Part shown: in pieces, positions 8,057-17,174 of the stretch
Numbering within the stretch: position 1 is the stretch's first letter
How the letters are laid out: the number at the start of each line of letters is the position of its first letter
NCBI GenBank assembly: GCA_964229545.1
Contig: CAXRDP010000050.1
Location: forward strand, 5,702 to 69,701
Reading direction: 5' to 3'
Length of the DNA: 64,000 nucleotides
Source of the DNA: UBA724 sp964229545
GTDB taxonomy: Bacteria > Bacteroidota > Bacteroidia > Flavobacteriales > Flavobacteriaceae
Translations under genes and position numbers: made by a program
Notes under the pieces: generated by a model
The model's input: only the letters and a program-made list of their open reading frames with translations
Databases searched by the model: none
What the model was told of the DNA's origin: nothing

Positions 8057-8760
8057 ACCATGGTGTGGAAAACGTTTTGCACATCGTCGTCTTCTTCAAT
8101 CATTTCTAAAAGTTTTTCAACTTCTTCGGTTTGAGTCTCAGACAAACTTTTGGTCGTGGTAGGAATGCGATCAAAACCTGAAGACAAAATTTCAATATTG
8201 CGATTTTCCAATTCTTTTTGAATAGCTCCAAAACTTTCAAAAGGCCCATAAAGCAAGATGCCATCCTCATCTACAAAAACTTCTTCCACCCCGAAGTCGA
8301 TAAACTCCAGCTCCAATTCTTCTGCGTCTAAACCTTCGGGGTTGATTCTGAAATTACAAGTGTGGTCAAACATAAATTCTACAGAACCTGAAGTACCCAA
8401 ATTGCCGTTACATTTGTTAAAATAGCTACGCACATTGGCGACTGTGCGGTTGTTGTTATCGGTTGCGGTTTCTACCAAAATGGCAATGCCGTGAGGACCA
8501 TACCCCTCAAAAAGAACTTCTTTATAGTCCTCGGTGTTTTTGTCAGAGGCACGTTTGATGGCTCTTTCAATATTGTCTTTGGGCATATTGACTGCCTTGG
8601 CGTTTTGGATGACAGCCCTCAGTCGAGAATTGCTTTCCGGATGTGGGCCACCCTCTTTTACAGCCATAACAATGTCTTTGCCAATGCGAGTAAAAGTCTT
8701 TGCCATAGCCGACCAACGCTTTAGCTTTCTGGCTTTTCGAAATTCAAATGCACGTCCCAT
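8053..8760 (-). CDS. YebC/PmpR family regulator (TACO1 family)
   Basis: The 235-residue protein begins MGRAFEFRKARKLKRW, with a GPHPESNSRLRAVIQNAKAVNMP-type conserved block near residues 38-60 and a KRASDKNTEDYKEVLFEGYGP block that is the family signature. YebC proteins have been described as DNA-binding regulators and more recently as translation factors that relieve ribosome stalling at proline runs; the two cannot be separated here. Bacteroidota typically carry this longer-insert version. It has its own promoter just upstream, which suggests an independent unit. Confidence 0.92.
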   Translation of the reverse strand: MGRAFEFRKARKLKRWSAMAKTFTRIGKDIVMAVKEGGPHPESNSRLRAVIQNAKAVNMPKDNIERAIKRASDKNTEDYKEVLFEGYGPHGIAILVETATDNNNRTVANVRSYFNKCNGNLGTSGSVEFMFDHTCNFRINPEGLDAEELELEFIDFGVEEVFVDEDGILLYGPFESFGAIQKELENRNIEILSSGFDRIPTTTKSLSETQTEEVEKLLEMIEEDDDVQNVFHTMV

Positions 8761-8773
8761 AATTCTGTTTGTA

Positions 8774-8801
8774 CAAAGATAATAAGGTTATAAAAATCAA
8801 A
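8774..8801 (-). promoter_or_regulatory. Promoter of the yebC-like gene
   Basis: On the reverse strand TTTG (8798-8801) and TATCTTTG (8774-8781) are separated by 16 bases, close to the Bacteroidota -33/-7 pattern TTTG-N17-23-TAnnTTTG. The ATG follows 13 bases later. It lies in the 47-base gap after the epimerase-like gene and is the best two-box promoter in the window. Confidence 0.65.
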
Positions 8802-8807
8802 CCAAAA

Positions 8808-9632
8808 TCAATCTGTGATAGGCGAACCCAAGCAATCAGACAACACTTCCTGAGCGTCAAATTGTAAATATTTAGGTAATTTGTTGTCGCGCTGAAGCAT
8901 AGCCAAGTAGCGATCGTGGTTTGAAGTATAGACACGTTTCCATATCGGATTTTGATCGCTCAATCCCGATACCAATTTTTCGATAAATTCTTCATGGTGT
9001 ATCAGGTCTTTACTACCCAAATGAAAAATACCTTTTTTTTTCCTGTTGATAAGATAATGAATCTGTCTGGTCAGTTGTCGATCGCTCGTAACGTTGATAA
9101 CAGAGTTTGGGTATATTTCGATAGGTATACGCTCAGAGAGTTGAGTCTTGATTTCTTGTACTCGAGGTGACTGGGCTCCAAACACCATAGGAAGCCGCAG
9201 AATGGCCCAAAGTTTTTCGGGCATACGCATGATGCGGTTTTCAATTTTGATTTTTAATCGACCGTAAATGCTTTCAGACAAAGTCTTGTCATGTTCGTAG
9301 CTGGGGTAATTGGTAAAGGCATCAAATACATTGGCAGATGACAAAAAAAAGAGCTTGATTTTGTGTTTGGTGGCGTATTCAGTCAATATTTCATGAAAAA
9401 TAACTTGTTCAGCAAAGTCACTCCTCAATGCACTGATTACAATAGTGGGTTTTAGTTGTTTTAGGATGTGTAAGGGAGATTCCTCACGTAGGTCAAAGGG
9501 ACAATAGCGCTGGTTTTTTTCGAATGCTGTGGCATGACAAAAAGTGCCGTACACATCAAAATAGGGGTGAAGTTCCCTAAACAGTCGATGGCCAATAAAA
9601 CCACTAGCCCCAAAAATGAGTATGCGTTCCAT
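8808..9632 (-). CDS. NAD-dependent epimerase/reductase-like SDR protein (RmlD-like)
   Basis: The 274-residue extended short-chain dehydrogenase has the Rossmann motif GASGFIG (8-14), an SSANVF strand near 99 and the catalytic pair YGRLK (Tyr123, Lys127). This fits the dTDP-4-dehydrorhamnose reductase/epimerase group that acts on nucleotide sugars. The substrate cannot be told from sequence, and there is no sugar-nucleotide cluster around it apart from kdsB. It starts inside the gcvT stop codon (ATGA overlap), so it is translated with gcvT, a combination without an obvious metabolic link. Confidence 0.82.
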   Translation of the reverse strand: MERILIFGASGFIGHRLFRELHPYFDVYGTFCHATAFEKNQRYCPFDLREESPLHILKQLKPTIVISALRSDFAEQVIFHEILTEYATKHKIKLFFLSSANVFDAFTNYPSYEHDKTLSESIYGRLKIKIENRIMRMPEKLWAILRLPMVFGAQSPRVQEIKTQLSERIPIEIYPNSVINVTSDRQLTRQIHYLINRKKKGIFHLGSKDLIHHEEFIEKLVSGLSDQNPIWKRVYTSNHDRYLAMLQRDNKLPKYLQFDAQEVLSDCLGSPITD

Positions 9633-10705
9633 CAGCCTCTGTAAAAAGGGAGTGATGCTGTGGTGGCAGCCAATATTTTGTTTCGAATCTCAATAAAAAT
9701 TTCTGAGCCCTTATTGCTAAAATTCTTATCCACATACCCCATACCGATGCCTTGCCCCAGAGAAGGAGATTGGGTACCCGATGTCACATGACCTATCTGA
9801 TTGCCCTTGGCGTCTAAAATGCGGTAATCCTTTCGGGGAATTCCTCTTTCGTTTAAGACAAAACCTACTCTCTTGTGAGTGGTGCCGCTTTCTTTTTGTT
9901 CTTGTAGAGACGTGCTATTAACAAAGGATTTGGAAAACTTGGTACACCATCCCAGACCTGCTGCAATGGGTGAGGTTGTGTCGTCAATGTCGTTCCCATA
10001 CAAACAGTAGCCCATTTCCAAACGCAAGGTATCTCGGGAAGCCAATCCACATGCAGTTACCCCTAGTTCGATAAGTGCTTTCCACAGGGTTTCCAGATGC
10101 TCATTTTTGACATAGAGTTCAAACCCACCTGAACCTGTATAGCCCGTGGCAGAAATAAGCACATCGGAAATTTGGCAAACCGTTCCATGCTGAAAATGAT
10201 AAAAAGGAATCGCATCGACATCGACTTGTGTGAGTTGTTGGAGTATGGCACTGGCTCTCGGCCCCTGAAGGGCTAACAAGCCCATAGTTTCTGAAGCGTT
10301 TTCTAAGGATGCCCCAAAAGTCAAGTTGTTGGTTACCAGCCAGTTCCAGTCTTTGGATATATTGGCACCATTGACAACCATCATATATTCTGCTTCACCG
10401 AGTTTGTAAACAATCAGGTCATCCACAATACCTCCTTTGTTATTGGGCATATAGCCATACTGCGCTTGACCGATTTCTAAGACGGAAAGGTCATTACTAA
10501 AAATGTTCTGTAGAAAAGAAAGTGCTTGAGATCCACGGACAAAAAACTCACCCATATGAGATACATCAAAAACACCCACTTCTTGGCGTACTGCCAGATG
10601 CTCTTTTAACACGCCTTCATATTGAACTGGCATATCAAATCCGGCAAAAGGAACCATTTTGGCACCTATTGCTAAGTGTTGATTGTAAAGCGGTGTTTTT
10701 TTCAT
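9632..10705 (-). CDS. gcvT: Glycine cleavage system aminomethyltransferase (T protein)
   Basis: The 357-residue enzyme transfers the methylene group from the aminomethyl-lipoyl H protein to tetrahydrofolate, releasing ammonia. Conserved segments include KMVPFAGFDMPVQYEG near the start, VFDVSHMGEF near residue 48, GYTGSGGFELY near 190 and the C-terminal GHVTSGTQSPSLG folate-binding loop. ATG at 10705 gives the normal family start MKKTPLYNQH; an in-frame extension to 10792 would overlap the divergent peptidase gene. The P and H proteins are not in the window. Confidence 0.95.
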   Translation of the reverse strand: MKKTPLYNQHLAIGAKMVPFAGFDMPVQYEGVLKEHLAVRQEVGVFDVSHMGEFFVRGSQALSFLQNIFSNDLSVLEIGQAQYGYMPNNKGGIVDDLIVYKLGEAEYMMVVNGANISKDWNWLVTNNLTFGASLENASETMGLLALQGPRASAILQQLTQVDVDAIPFYHFQHGTVCQISDVLISATGYTGSGGFELYVKNEHLETLWKALIELGVTACGLASRDTLRLEMGYCLYGNDIDDTTSPIAAGLGWCTKFSKSFVNSTSLQEQKESGTTHKRVGFVLNERGIPRKDYRILDAKGNQIGHVTSGTQSPSLGQGIGMGYVDKNFSNKGSEIFIEIRNKILAATTASLPFYRG

Positions 10706-10760
10706 TTGGGCTTTTTTCAAAAATAGTGGGAATTTGTGTATTTTAGACCAAATCAGAAAA

Positions 10761-12185
10761 ATGTTGCGAACATCTTTATTGTTGTTTTTCACAGTTGCGA
10801 TGACGCATGCACAGATTCCAGATGAAGGTTTTTTAGGTGCTGAATTTCACCGCGAACGACGCCAGCAACTTATCGACCAATTGCCAGAAAACAGCATGGC
10901 AGTTTTATTTTCTGCCCCTATCCGAAACCGCTCGCTTGATGTTAACCACCCTTACCATCAGGATTCCAATTTTTATTATTTAACTGGCTGTAAAGATCCG
11001 CATGCTGTTTTGTTGCTATTCAATCAAGCTGTTATGATTGGTGGAAAGGAAGTTCATGAAATATTATTTGTTCCTGAAAGAAATCCTTATTACGAATTAT
11101 GGGAAGGTGAACAATTGGGGCCTGAACGCGCAGAAAGCGTATTGGGTTTGCAAAAAGCGATTAGCACCAATTGGTTTGAATCTGTATTGGCCACGATGAC
11201 AGACTTTTCCCATATTCTACACTTTGATTTTTTAAATGATGTAAGGGACAGTCAACGCGATACTTTGGATCTGTATTCACTCATAGAGGTTTTCAAAAAT
11301 TATATCAGTGTTGATAAATCAAAAAGGAGGAACTCAATTAGCAAAGTTGTTGACACCAAAACACTTCCAAATTTACTGGCTCAAATGCGAGAATTAAAAA
11401 CTTCCGAAGAGCTGAAAATGATCCAAATGGCTATTGACATTTCTGTTGTGGGACAGATAGAGGTGATGAAAGCCATACACCCAAAAATGTCAGAACGTGA
11501 AATCCAAGGAATTCATGAATTTGTATTTCGAAAATACGGAGCCCAACATCAGGGTTATCCCTCTATAGTGGGGGCAGGCAATCACGGTTGTGTGTTGCAC
11601 TACACGCACAACACAGCCGACGCGGTAGAAGATCAATTGGTGTTGATGGATGTTGGCGCCTCTTACTATGGCTACACAGCCGATATTACAAGAACCATTC
11701 CTGCCAACGGTACTTTTACGGACTCCCAAGCCGCTATCTACAATTTGGTATTATCTGCACAGCAAGCTGGAGTAGAAGCCGCTGTTGCTGGAGCTCCTTT
11801 TTCTGCGCCGGGTGAAGTGGCAAGAGAAATTATTGAAGACGGTTTGTTGGAATTGGGTATCATTCAAGAGCGAAAAGAAGCCAAGCGCTATTTTCCTCAC
11901 GGCACATCTCACTATATTGGTTTGGACGTGCATGACCCCGGCTCATATGGCCCCCTAACCCCCAATAGTGTCATCACTGTGGAACCCGGAATTTATATTC
12001 CCCAAAACAGTCCCTGTGACTCCAAATGGTGGGGCATAGGGATTCGGATTGAAGATGATATTCTTATTTCAGAAAATGGACCTGTGAACCTCTCAGCAGG
12101 AGTGCCCAGAACCATTGATGAAATTGAGGCTATGATAAAACTCCCAAGCGCACTGGATGATTTTATTCTTCCTGAATTACCTTAA
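10761..12185 (+). CDS. Exported Xaa-Pro aminopeptidase (aminopeptidase P, M24B)
   Basis: The 474-residue metallopeptidase removes N-terminal residues linked to proline. All M24 ligands are visible: two aspartates in MDVGASYYGYTADITR, the histidine in FPHGTSHYIGLD and the glutamates in TVEPGIYI and GIRIEDD. An AMP_N domain (roughly residues 25-170) precedes the pita-bread domain. Starting at ATG 10761 leaves MLRTSLLLFFTVAMTHAQ, a signal peptide, so the enzyme is probably periplasmic, unlike cytoplasmic PepP. A TATTTTAG element lies 14 bases upstream. Its 3' end overlaps thrC by four bases in convergent orientation. Confidence 0.92.
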   Translation: MLRTSLLLFFTVAMTHAQIPDEGFLGAEFHRERRQQLIDQLPENSMAVLFSAPIRNRSLDVNHPYHQDSNFYYLTGCKDPHAVLLLFNQAVMIGGKEVHEILFVPERNPYYELWEGEQLGPERAESVLGLQKAISTNWFESVLATMTDFSHILHFDFLNDVRDSQRDTLDLYSLIEVFKNYISVDKSKRRNSISKVVDTKTLPNLLAQMRELKTSEELKMIQMAIDISVVGQIEVMKAIHPKMSEREIQGIHEFVFRKYGAQHQGYPSIVGAGNHGCVLHYTHNTADAVEDQLVLMDVGASYYGYTADITRTIPANGTFTDSQAAIYNLVLSAQQAGVEAAVAGAPFSAPGEVAREIIEDGLLELGIIQERKEAKRYFPHGTSHYIGLDVHDPGSYGPLTPNSVITVEPGIYIPQNSPCDSKWWGIGIRIEDDILISENGPVNLSAGVPRTIDEIEAMIKLPSALDDFILPELP

Positions 12186-13483
12186 GATTTGATGAGCGCT
12201 GATTTGAGTTCCTCGTAAGATTTGATAGCTGTTTTTTTAGTCTCTTTGTCTAAAATGTCTTGTATCTGCTTTGGAAGCTCTACTTTTTGTTTGATGGTTT
12301 GCTCTACGACATCCATAAATTTGACCGGGTGTGCCGTCTCCAAAAACACCCCTTGAACGTCAGCATGGTCATCCAAATATTTTTTTAGTCCTAAATAACC
12401 CACTGCCCCATGCGGGTCTGTGACATAATCAAAGTTTTTAAAAACTTCTGTCATGGCACTGCGAGTTTCTTTATCAGTAAAGGCGTAGGCTGTGCAAATG
12501 GTTTTGAGTTTGAATAAGTCGTAGTTGAACAGCTTTTGAATGCGATCAAAATTGCTTGGATTGCCCACATCCATCGCATTTGAGATAGTTTGTTTTGAAG
12601 GTTTGGGTGTAAACACCCCAGCATCCATATAACGTGGAAATGTGTCATTGATGTTGGTACTCGCAACAAAGTGTGCAATGGGTAACCCTAATTTATGAGC
12701 TATTAATCCTGCACACAAATTGCCAAAATTTCCACTCGGAACGGAAAACACAAAAGGTGCAGAGGTGCGCTTTTTCATCAAATCTTGAACCGCAAAAAAG
12801 TAATAAAATGCCTGTGGCAACCAGCGCGCCACATTGATAGAATTGGCGGAAGTTAGGTTTCTATGTGCCTTTAAAGTCTCATCGAGGAAAGCTGTTTTGA
12901 CCATGTCTTGGCAGTCATCAAAAGTGCCTTCTACTTCGATAGCGGTAATGTTATCGCCTTGGGTAGTAAGTTGCAATTCTTGAATCGCACTTACTTTTTC
13001 TTTGGGAAACAGAATGATGACTTCCACACCTGGAATACCGTAGAAGCCACTGGCGACCGCACCTCCAGTATCTCCAGAAGTGGCCACCAAAACGGTTACC
13101 TTTTCTTCACTTGATTTGTTAAAATATCCTAAACAACGTGCCATAAAACGCCCCCCTACATCTTTGAATGCCATAGTGGGGCCATGAAACAATTCTAGGG
13201 TTGCTATATTGTCATTCAAGTGAACCAAAGGAAAATCAAAACAAAGGGTTTCAGCTACAATTCGCTTGAGATCTGATTCGGGAATTTCATCACCTACAAA
13301 CTGCGAGATAACCTCAAGAGCAATTTCTTCCTTCGACATTTTTAAAAACCCATCCCAAAAAGAATCGGGTAGGGGTTCGATGTTTTCAGGAAAAAAAAGT
13401 CCTCTGTCGGGTGCAAGTCCCAAACGAACTGCTTTTTCAAAGTTTACAGGAGGTGTGTTGTTGTTTAGGCTAATAAACTTCAT
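12182..13483 (-). CDS. thrC: Threonine synthase
   Basis: The 433-residue PLP enzyme converts O-phosphohomoserine to threonine. The PLP lysine is in GPTMAFKDVGGRF near residue 112 and the phosphate-binding loop in ATSGDTGGAVASG near 138. FVFSVPSGNFGNLCAG near 245 is the second cofactor-binding segment. Length fits the short bacterial form. It closes the thrA-thrB-thrC operon and overlaps thrB by four bases (ATGA type). Confidence 0.96.
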   Translation of the reverse strand: MKFISLNNNTPPVNFEKAVRLGLAPDRGLFFPENIEPLPDSFWDGFLKMSKEEIALEVISQFVGDEIPESDLKRIVAETLCFDFPLVHLNDNIATLELFHGPTMAFKDVGGRFMARCLGYFNKSSEEKVTVLVATSGDTGGAVASGFYGIPGVEVIILFPKEKVSAIQELQLTTQGDNITAIEVEGTFDDCQDMVKTAFLDETLKAHRNLTSANSINVARWLPQAFYYFFAVQDLMKKRTSAPFVFSVPSGNFGNLCAGLIAHKLGLPIAHFVASTNINDTFPRYMDAGVFTPKPSKQTISNAMDVGNPSNFDRIQKLFNYDLFKLKTICTAYAFTDKETRSAMTEVFKNFDYVTDPHGAVGYLGLKKYLDDHADVQGVFLETAHPVKFMDVVEQTIKQKVELPKQIQDILDKETKKTAIKSYEELKSALIKS

Positions 13484-14415
13484 GCGTTATTTGAATCTAA
13501 AAATTGAACGCCGTTAGGATTGATGGGGCAGACATGAACTTCGTAGGGCACCCCAATTTTGTTATAAACTTCTGCCATGGACTTACCCACTTGATTTGCT
13601 TTTGTCATTCCACGCGAAAGGGCAAATACGGATGGGCCAGAACCTGAAATACCACAGCCCAAAGCCCCGGCATTTTTGGCGTTTTCTTTGAGTTGATCAA
13701 AACCGGGAATAAGCATAGCGCGTGCAGGTTCCACTATCTCGTCCACTAATGACCGGCTTATTAAATCATAATCTTCTCGATACAAGCCGCTTACCAATGC
13801 GCCTACATTGGCCCACTGGTTAATGGCTTTTTTTAGCGGGATTTTGTTGTGTAATACGGCACGAGCGTCAGCCGTTTTGACCTCTATTTCGGGATGTATG
13901 ACCGTTGCTGCCAGTTCTAAGGGAGAATTAAGAGGGATGACATCTAGGGGATCTGTCGATCTCACCAAAGTAAAACCACCCATGATCACAGGAGCCACGT
14001 TGTCTGCATGTGCACTTCCGCAAGCCAATCGCTCTCCTTCCATGGCAAAAGAGATGAGTTCTAGGGGAGTAAAAGGTTCTCCTAATAGTTTGTTGATTCC
14101 AACTACAACACCTGCAGCACTAGCTGCTGAGCTACCAATCCCGCTACCAGCTTTGATGCGCTTATCGATTTGGAGTTCGAAACCAACAGACTCTTTGTAA
14201 GCGTCTAAAAGTGCTAATGCAGCAACACCTGCTACATTTTTTTCGGTTTGTAATGGCAAATTCTGCCCTTTGATTTCTGTAATTCTGAATCCGGGGGCAT
14301 CTGATTTTTGAAGGTGCATCAGGTCGCCTACATTATCAAGGCATAGGCCCAGCACGTCGAAACCACAAGAAATATTGGCAATACTAGCCGGTGCAAAAAG
14401 AGAGATGCGATCCAT
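13480..14415 (-). CDS. thrB: Homoserine kinase
   Basis: The 311-residue GHMP-family kinase phosphorylates homoserine. The ATP-binding motif GSGIGSSAASAAG lies near residues 92-104, FAPASIANISCGFDVLG is the N-terminal signature, and GCGISGSGPSVFAL near 253 is GHMP motif 3. It lies between thrA (two bases away) and thrC (four-base overlap), so all three threonine steps are expressed together. Confidence 0.96.
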   Translation of the reverse strand: MDRISLFAPASIANISCGFDVLGLCLDNVGDLMHLQKSDAPGFRITEIKGQNLPLQTEKNVAGVAALALLDAYKESVGFELQIDKRIKAGSGIGSSAASAAGVVVGINKLLGEPFTPLELISFAMEGERLACGSAHADNVAPVIMGGFTLVRSTDPLDVIPLNSPLELAATVIHPEIEVKTADARAVLHNKIPLKKAINQWANVGALVSGLYREDYDLISRSLVDEIVEPARAMLIPGFDQLKENAKNAGALGCGISGSGPSVFALSRGMTKANQVGKSMAEVYNKIGVPYEVHVCPINPNGVQFLDSNNA

Positions 14416-14417
14416 GA

Positions 14418-16859
14418 TTATTGTTTTCCGATGCGAATGATGTCTGCAAATATTCCAGACGCTGTTACTTCGGCACCAGCACCAGCCCCTTTGACAATAA
14501 GAGGTTGATTTTTGTAACGGTCTGTGTAAAACAGGACAATGTTATCGCTCCCTTCTAAATTGTAAAAATCATGACCCTCGGGAATTTCCTTGAGCCCCAC
14601 TTTGGCTTTGCCATCAACAAGCTCGGCTACGTATTTCAGGCGTGCATTGTTCTTTTTGGCAGAATGATATAGGGATTCAAAATGATCGCTGTGAGTATCT
14701 AGTGATTCCAAAAAGGCTTCGTTGTCCTTTGTGTCCAAACAGGCTTTTGGCAAAAAAGATTGGTTTTCAATATCGGTTAGTTCTAATGACAACCCACTTT
14801 CACGAGCCAAAATCAATATTTTTCGGGCGACGTCAATTCCGCTTAAATCAATTTTGGGGTCAGGTTCTGTAAAGCCGGCCTCCATCGCACGTTCCACTAC
14901 TTTTCTAAACGTAGTTTGGTCGTTAAACTCATTGAAAACAAAGTTTAAACTCCCAGACAGAACTGCTTGAATGGTGTTTACAGTATCCCCCGACGCGACG
15001 AGGTTGTTTAAGGTGTCAATGACAGGCAGTCCAGCTCCCACATTGGTTTCAAACAAGTAGGGTGCATTGAATTTACGTGCTAAGTGCTTGAGTTTTTGGT
15101 AGTGGCTCAGTTCATCTGCCGCCGCAATTTTGTTACATGTAACTACAGAGATATTGTTTTCCAGATAACGGGCATAGGTATGTGCAATGTGCGCGTTGGC
15201 TGTGTTGTCCACAAAAATGGAGTTGCGCAAATTGAATTCCTTAGCGGTTTGATAGAACACATCTGTGTTTGCTTTCACTCCTTTTTGTAGAGTATCCGCC
15301 CAGTTGTTCAGATCAATACCACTGGCATCTGTTACCATGGTTCTCGAATTGGAAAGACCCACTACTCTGATATTGAGTTTCAAATTATCACGTAGGTATT
15401 TTTTTTGTTTGAGTAGTTGTTCAAGCAACTTGCTACCCACGTTTCCTACTCCTGTAATGAACAAATTGATCTGTTTGATTTGTTCTTCAAAAAAGGCCTC
15501 ATGAAGGGTGTTTAATGCCTTTTTTGTGTGGATTTTATCAATAACAGCGGTAATGTTTTTTTCAGAAGCTCCTTGAGCGATGGCTTTTACATTCACATTG
15601 TTTCTACCAAGTGCACTAAACATTTTTCCGCTAATACCCTGGTGGCTTTTCATTTTTTCACCTACCAAAGCAATAATAGATAAGTCTTCTTCTACGATTA
15701 TCGGATTAATCTTATGGTTTTCGATTTCGTAAGCAAATGCCTCTTCAATCTTTTCTTTTGCAAAACCAGCACTAGCAGTGTCTATACCCAAGCAAATGGA
15801 ATGTTCAGAAGATGCTTGGGTAATCATCACCACATTGATCTGGTGTTGAGCCAACACAGAAAGTAGTTTTTTGGAATAGCCCGGGATGCCAATCATACCG
15901 CTACCTTCAAGCGTTAGCAATGCAATATTGTCTATGTGGCTGATCCCACGAACGGCACCCCCATTTCCTTTGCTTTGAATAGAAATTAGGGTACCCTCTT
16001 CCTCTGGTTTAAAAGTATTTTTTACAAGCACGGGTATTTCCAATACAGTTACTGGTTGAAGCGTAGGCGGGTAGATGACTTTTGCGCCAAAATGTGAAAG
16101 CTCCATGGCTTCTTGATAGGAAATGTTGTGAATGGTACGCGCCTGCTTGACAAATTTTGGGTGCGCTGTATAAATACCACTTACGTCACTCCATATTTCA
16201 AGTCGGTCTGCCTTTAAAGCACATGCTATAAGAGCTGCTGTCAAATCAGAACCTCCGCGACCCAAGGTAGTGGGAATGCCATTGGCATCTTGAGCAACAA
16301 ACCCAGGCACAATGGTGATGTCTTCTTCAGATTTTGAGAAATAATCTTCGATAGCCGCATATGTTTTTACATAATCAACATTGTTGGGATGGGCATTGTT
16401 TGAGGTGAAAATAAAATCACGTGCATTTTTTTGGGCCACATCAAGACCGCGACTGCTCGCAGCTTTGGCGATGATAAAGTAGGAGAGGAGTTCCCCAAAC
16501 CCTAACATATGATCCAATGTTTTTGGAGAAAGCTCTCTCAACAAGTACACACCTTCATGCAAAGTGCTCAGTGCATTGATTTGTTGTTTCACACGACTCA
16601 ACACACTGCTTTGGGATTGTACAGGTATCAGCGCTTTGGTCGTATTGATGTGACGCTCTTCGATTCGATCAATAATTTTTTGATAACCCAAATCTCCTTG
16701 AGCGGCCAATTGGGCAGCCTCTTGGATGGCATTGGTGACACCCCCAAAAGCGGAAACCACGATGACTTGTTTGGTATTGTTAGATTGGATGATATCCAAC
16801 ACTTGCTCAATTGATGTGTGGTCTGCTACAGAAGTTCCTCCAAATTTTGCTACGATCAT
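14418..16859 (-). CDS. thrA: Bifunctional aspartate kinase / homoserine dehydrogenase
   Basis: The 813-residue fusion catalyses the first and third steps of threonine synthesis. The kinase domain begins MIVAKFGGTSVAD and includes FGELLSYFI and TTLGRGGSDLTAALI near residue 200. Two ACT regulatory domains follow (about 310-460), and the dehydrogenase domain starts near 465 with NLFITGVGNVGSKLLEQL, the NAD(P) Rossmann motif, with FETNVGAGLPVIDTL further on. ACT domains imply feedback inhibition, most likely by threonine. It is the first gene of the operon, with a TATTTTTG element about 70 bases upstream. Confidence 0.97.
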   Translation of the reverse strand: MIVAKFGGTSVADHTSIEQVLDIIQSNNTKQVIVVSAFGGVTNAIQEAAQLAAQGDLGYQKIIDRIEERHINTTKALIPVQSQSSVLSRVKQQINALSTLHEGVYLLRELSPKTLDHMLGFGELLSYFIIAKAASSRGLDVAQKNARDFIFTSNNAHPNNVDYVKTYAAIEDYFSKSEEDITIVPGFVAQDANGIPTTLGRGGSDLTAALIACALKADRLEIWSDVSGIYTAHPKFVKQARTIHNISYQEAMELSHFGAKVIYPPTLQPVTVLEIPVLVKNTFKPEEEGTLISIQSKGNGGAVRGISHIDNIALLTLEGSGMIGIPGYSKKLLSVLAQHQINVVMITQASSEHSICLGIDTASAGFAKEKIEEAFAYEIENHKINPIIVEEDLSIIALVGEKMKSHQGISGKMFSALGRNNVNVKAIAQGASEKNITAVIDKIHTKKALNTLHEAFFEEQIKQINLFITGVGNVGSKLLEQLLKQKKYLRDNLKLNIRVVGLSNSRTMVTDASGIDLNNWADTLQKGVKANTDVFYQTAKEFNLRNSIFVDNTANAHIAHTYARYLENNISVVTCNKIAAADELSHYQKLKHLARKFNAPYLFETNVGAGLPVIDTLNNLVASGDTVNTIQAVLSGSLNFVFNEFNDQTTFRKVVERAMEAGFTEPDPKIDLSGIDVARKILILARESGLSLELTDIENQSFLPKACLDTKDNEAFLESLDTHSDHFESLYHSAKKNNARLKYVAELVDGKAKVGLKEIPEGHDFYNLEGSDNIVLFYTDRYKNQPLIVKGAGAGAEVTASGIFADIIRIGKQ

Positions 16860-16897
16860 GATTCTATGTTTTCCCCAAGAACAACAACCATATGCAT
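16856..16897 (-). other. Short leader reading frame overlapping the thrA start
   Basis: On the reverse strand an ATG at 16897 opens a 13-codon frame, MHMVVVLGENIES, whose TGA overlaps the thrA ATG (ATGA). It lies within the short leader downstream of the thrA -7 element. It is not rich in threonine or isoleucine codons, so it does not look like a classic attenuator peptide; translational coupling to thrA is possible. Such a short frame could occur by chance. Confidence 0.25.
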
Positions 16898-16926
16898 GGC
16901 TTTGTTTGCTTAGGTTACGTAATCTG

Positions 16927-16934
16927 CAAAAATA
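16927..16934 (-). promoter_or_regulatory. Probable -7 element of the thrABC operon
   Basis: The reverse strand reads TATTTTTG, an exact TAnnTTTG match, about 67 bases before the thrA ATG. A TTG lies only 11 bases further upstream, closer than the usual -33 spacing. Confidence 0.5.
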
Positions 16935-17122
16935 TCATTTTTACGCAAGTGTAAGGGTCTTTTCATTGAATTTCATTTTTCTTATTTTTTTGTTACATAA
17001 TTTTGATTTTTTTTAAGAAAAACAATTTATCAAGCATGTTTTGTGTCAAATCCTAAATCCAAGGGGAGTTGAATATTTAAAATTCATTTAACTAATAAAA
17101 ATCGGCAGAAAATATGTGTTCA

Positions 17123-17130
17123 TACTTTTG
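17123..17130 (+). promoter_or_regulatory. Probable -7 element of the nadABC operon
   Basis: TACTTTTG is an exact TAnnTTTG match 44 bases before the nadA ATG at 17175. No good -33 TTG was found at the expected spacing. Confidence 0.5.
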
Positions 17131-17174
17131 GAGTTAATGGGGTTTGTTTGCGATTTTTATGCAAAATTTCTATC

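Larger units (their letters stand above)
16860..17174. other. Divergent thrA/nadA intergenic region
   Basis: This 315-base gap between divergent operons is the longest stretch without a protein gene in the window apart from the tRNA region. It holds the thrA leader and its -7 element, the nadA -7 element, and between them AT-rich sequence with several T runs (16975-17020) in which I see no further gene, repeat or clear terminator. Confidence 0.5.

Noticed and set aside
9632..10792. Longer gcvT starting at 10792
   Set aside because: The extra 29 residues have no family match and would overlap the divergent aminopeptidase gene; ATG 10705 gives the normal N-terminus.
16975..17020. A transcription attenuator or riboswitch in the thrA/nadA gap
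   Set aside because: The T runs have no convincing GC stem before them, and no known riboswitch core was recognised.
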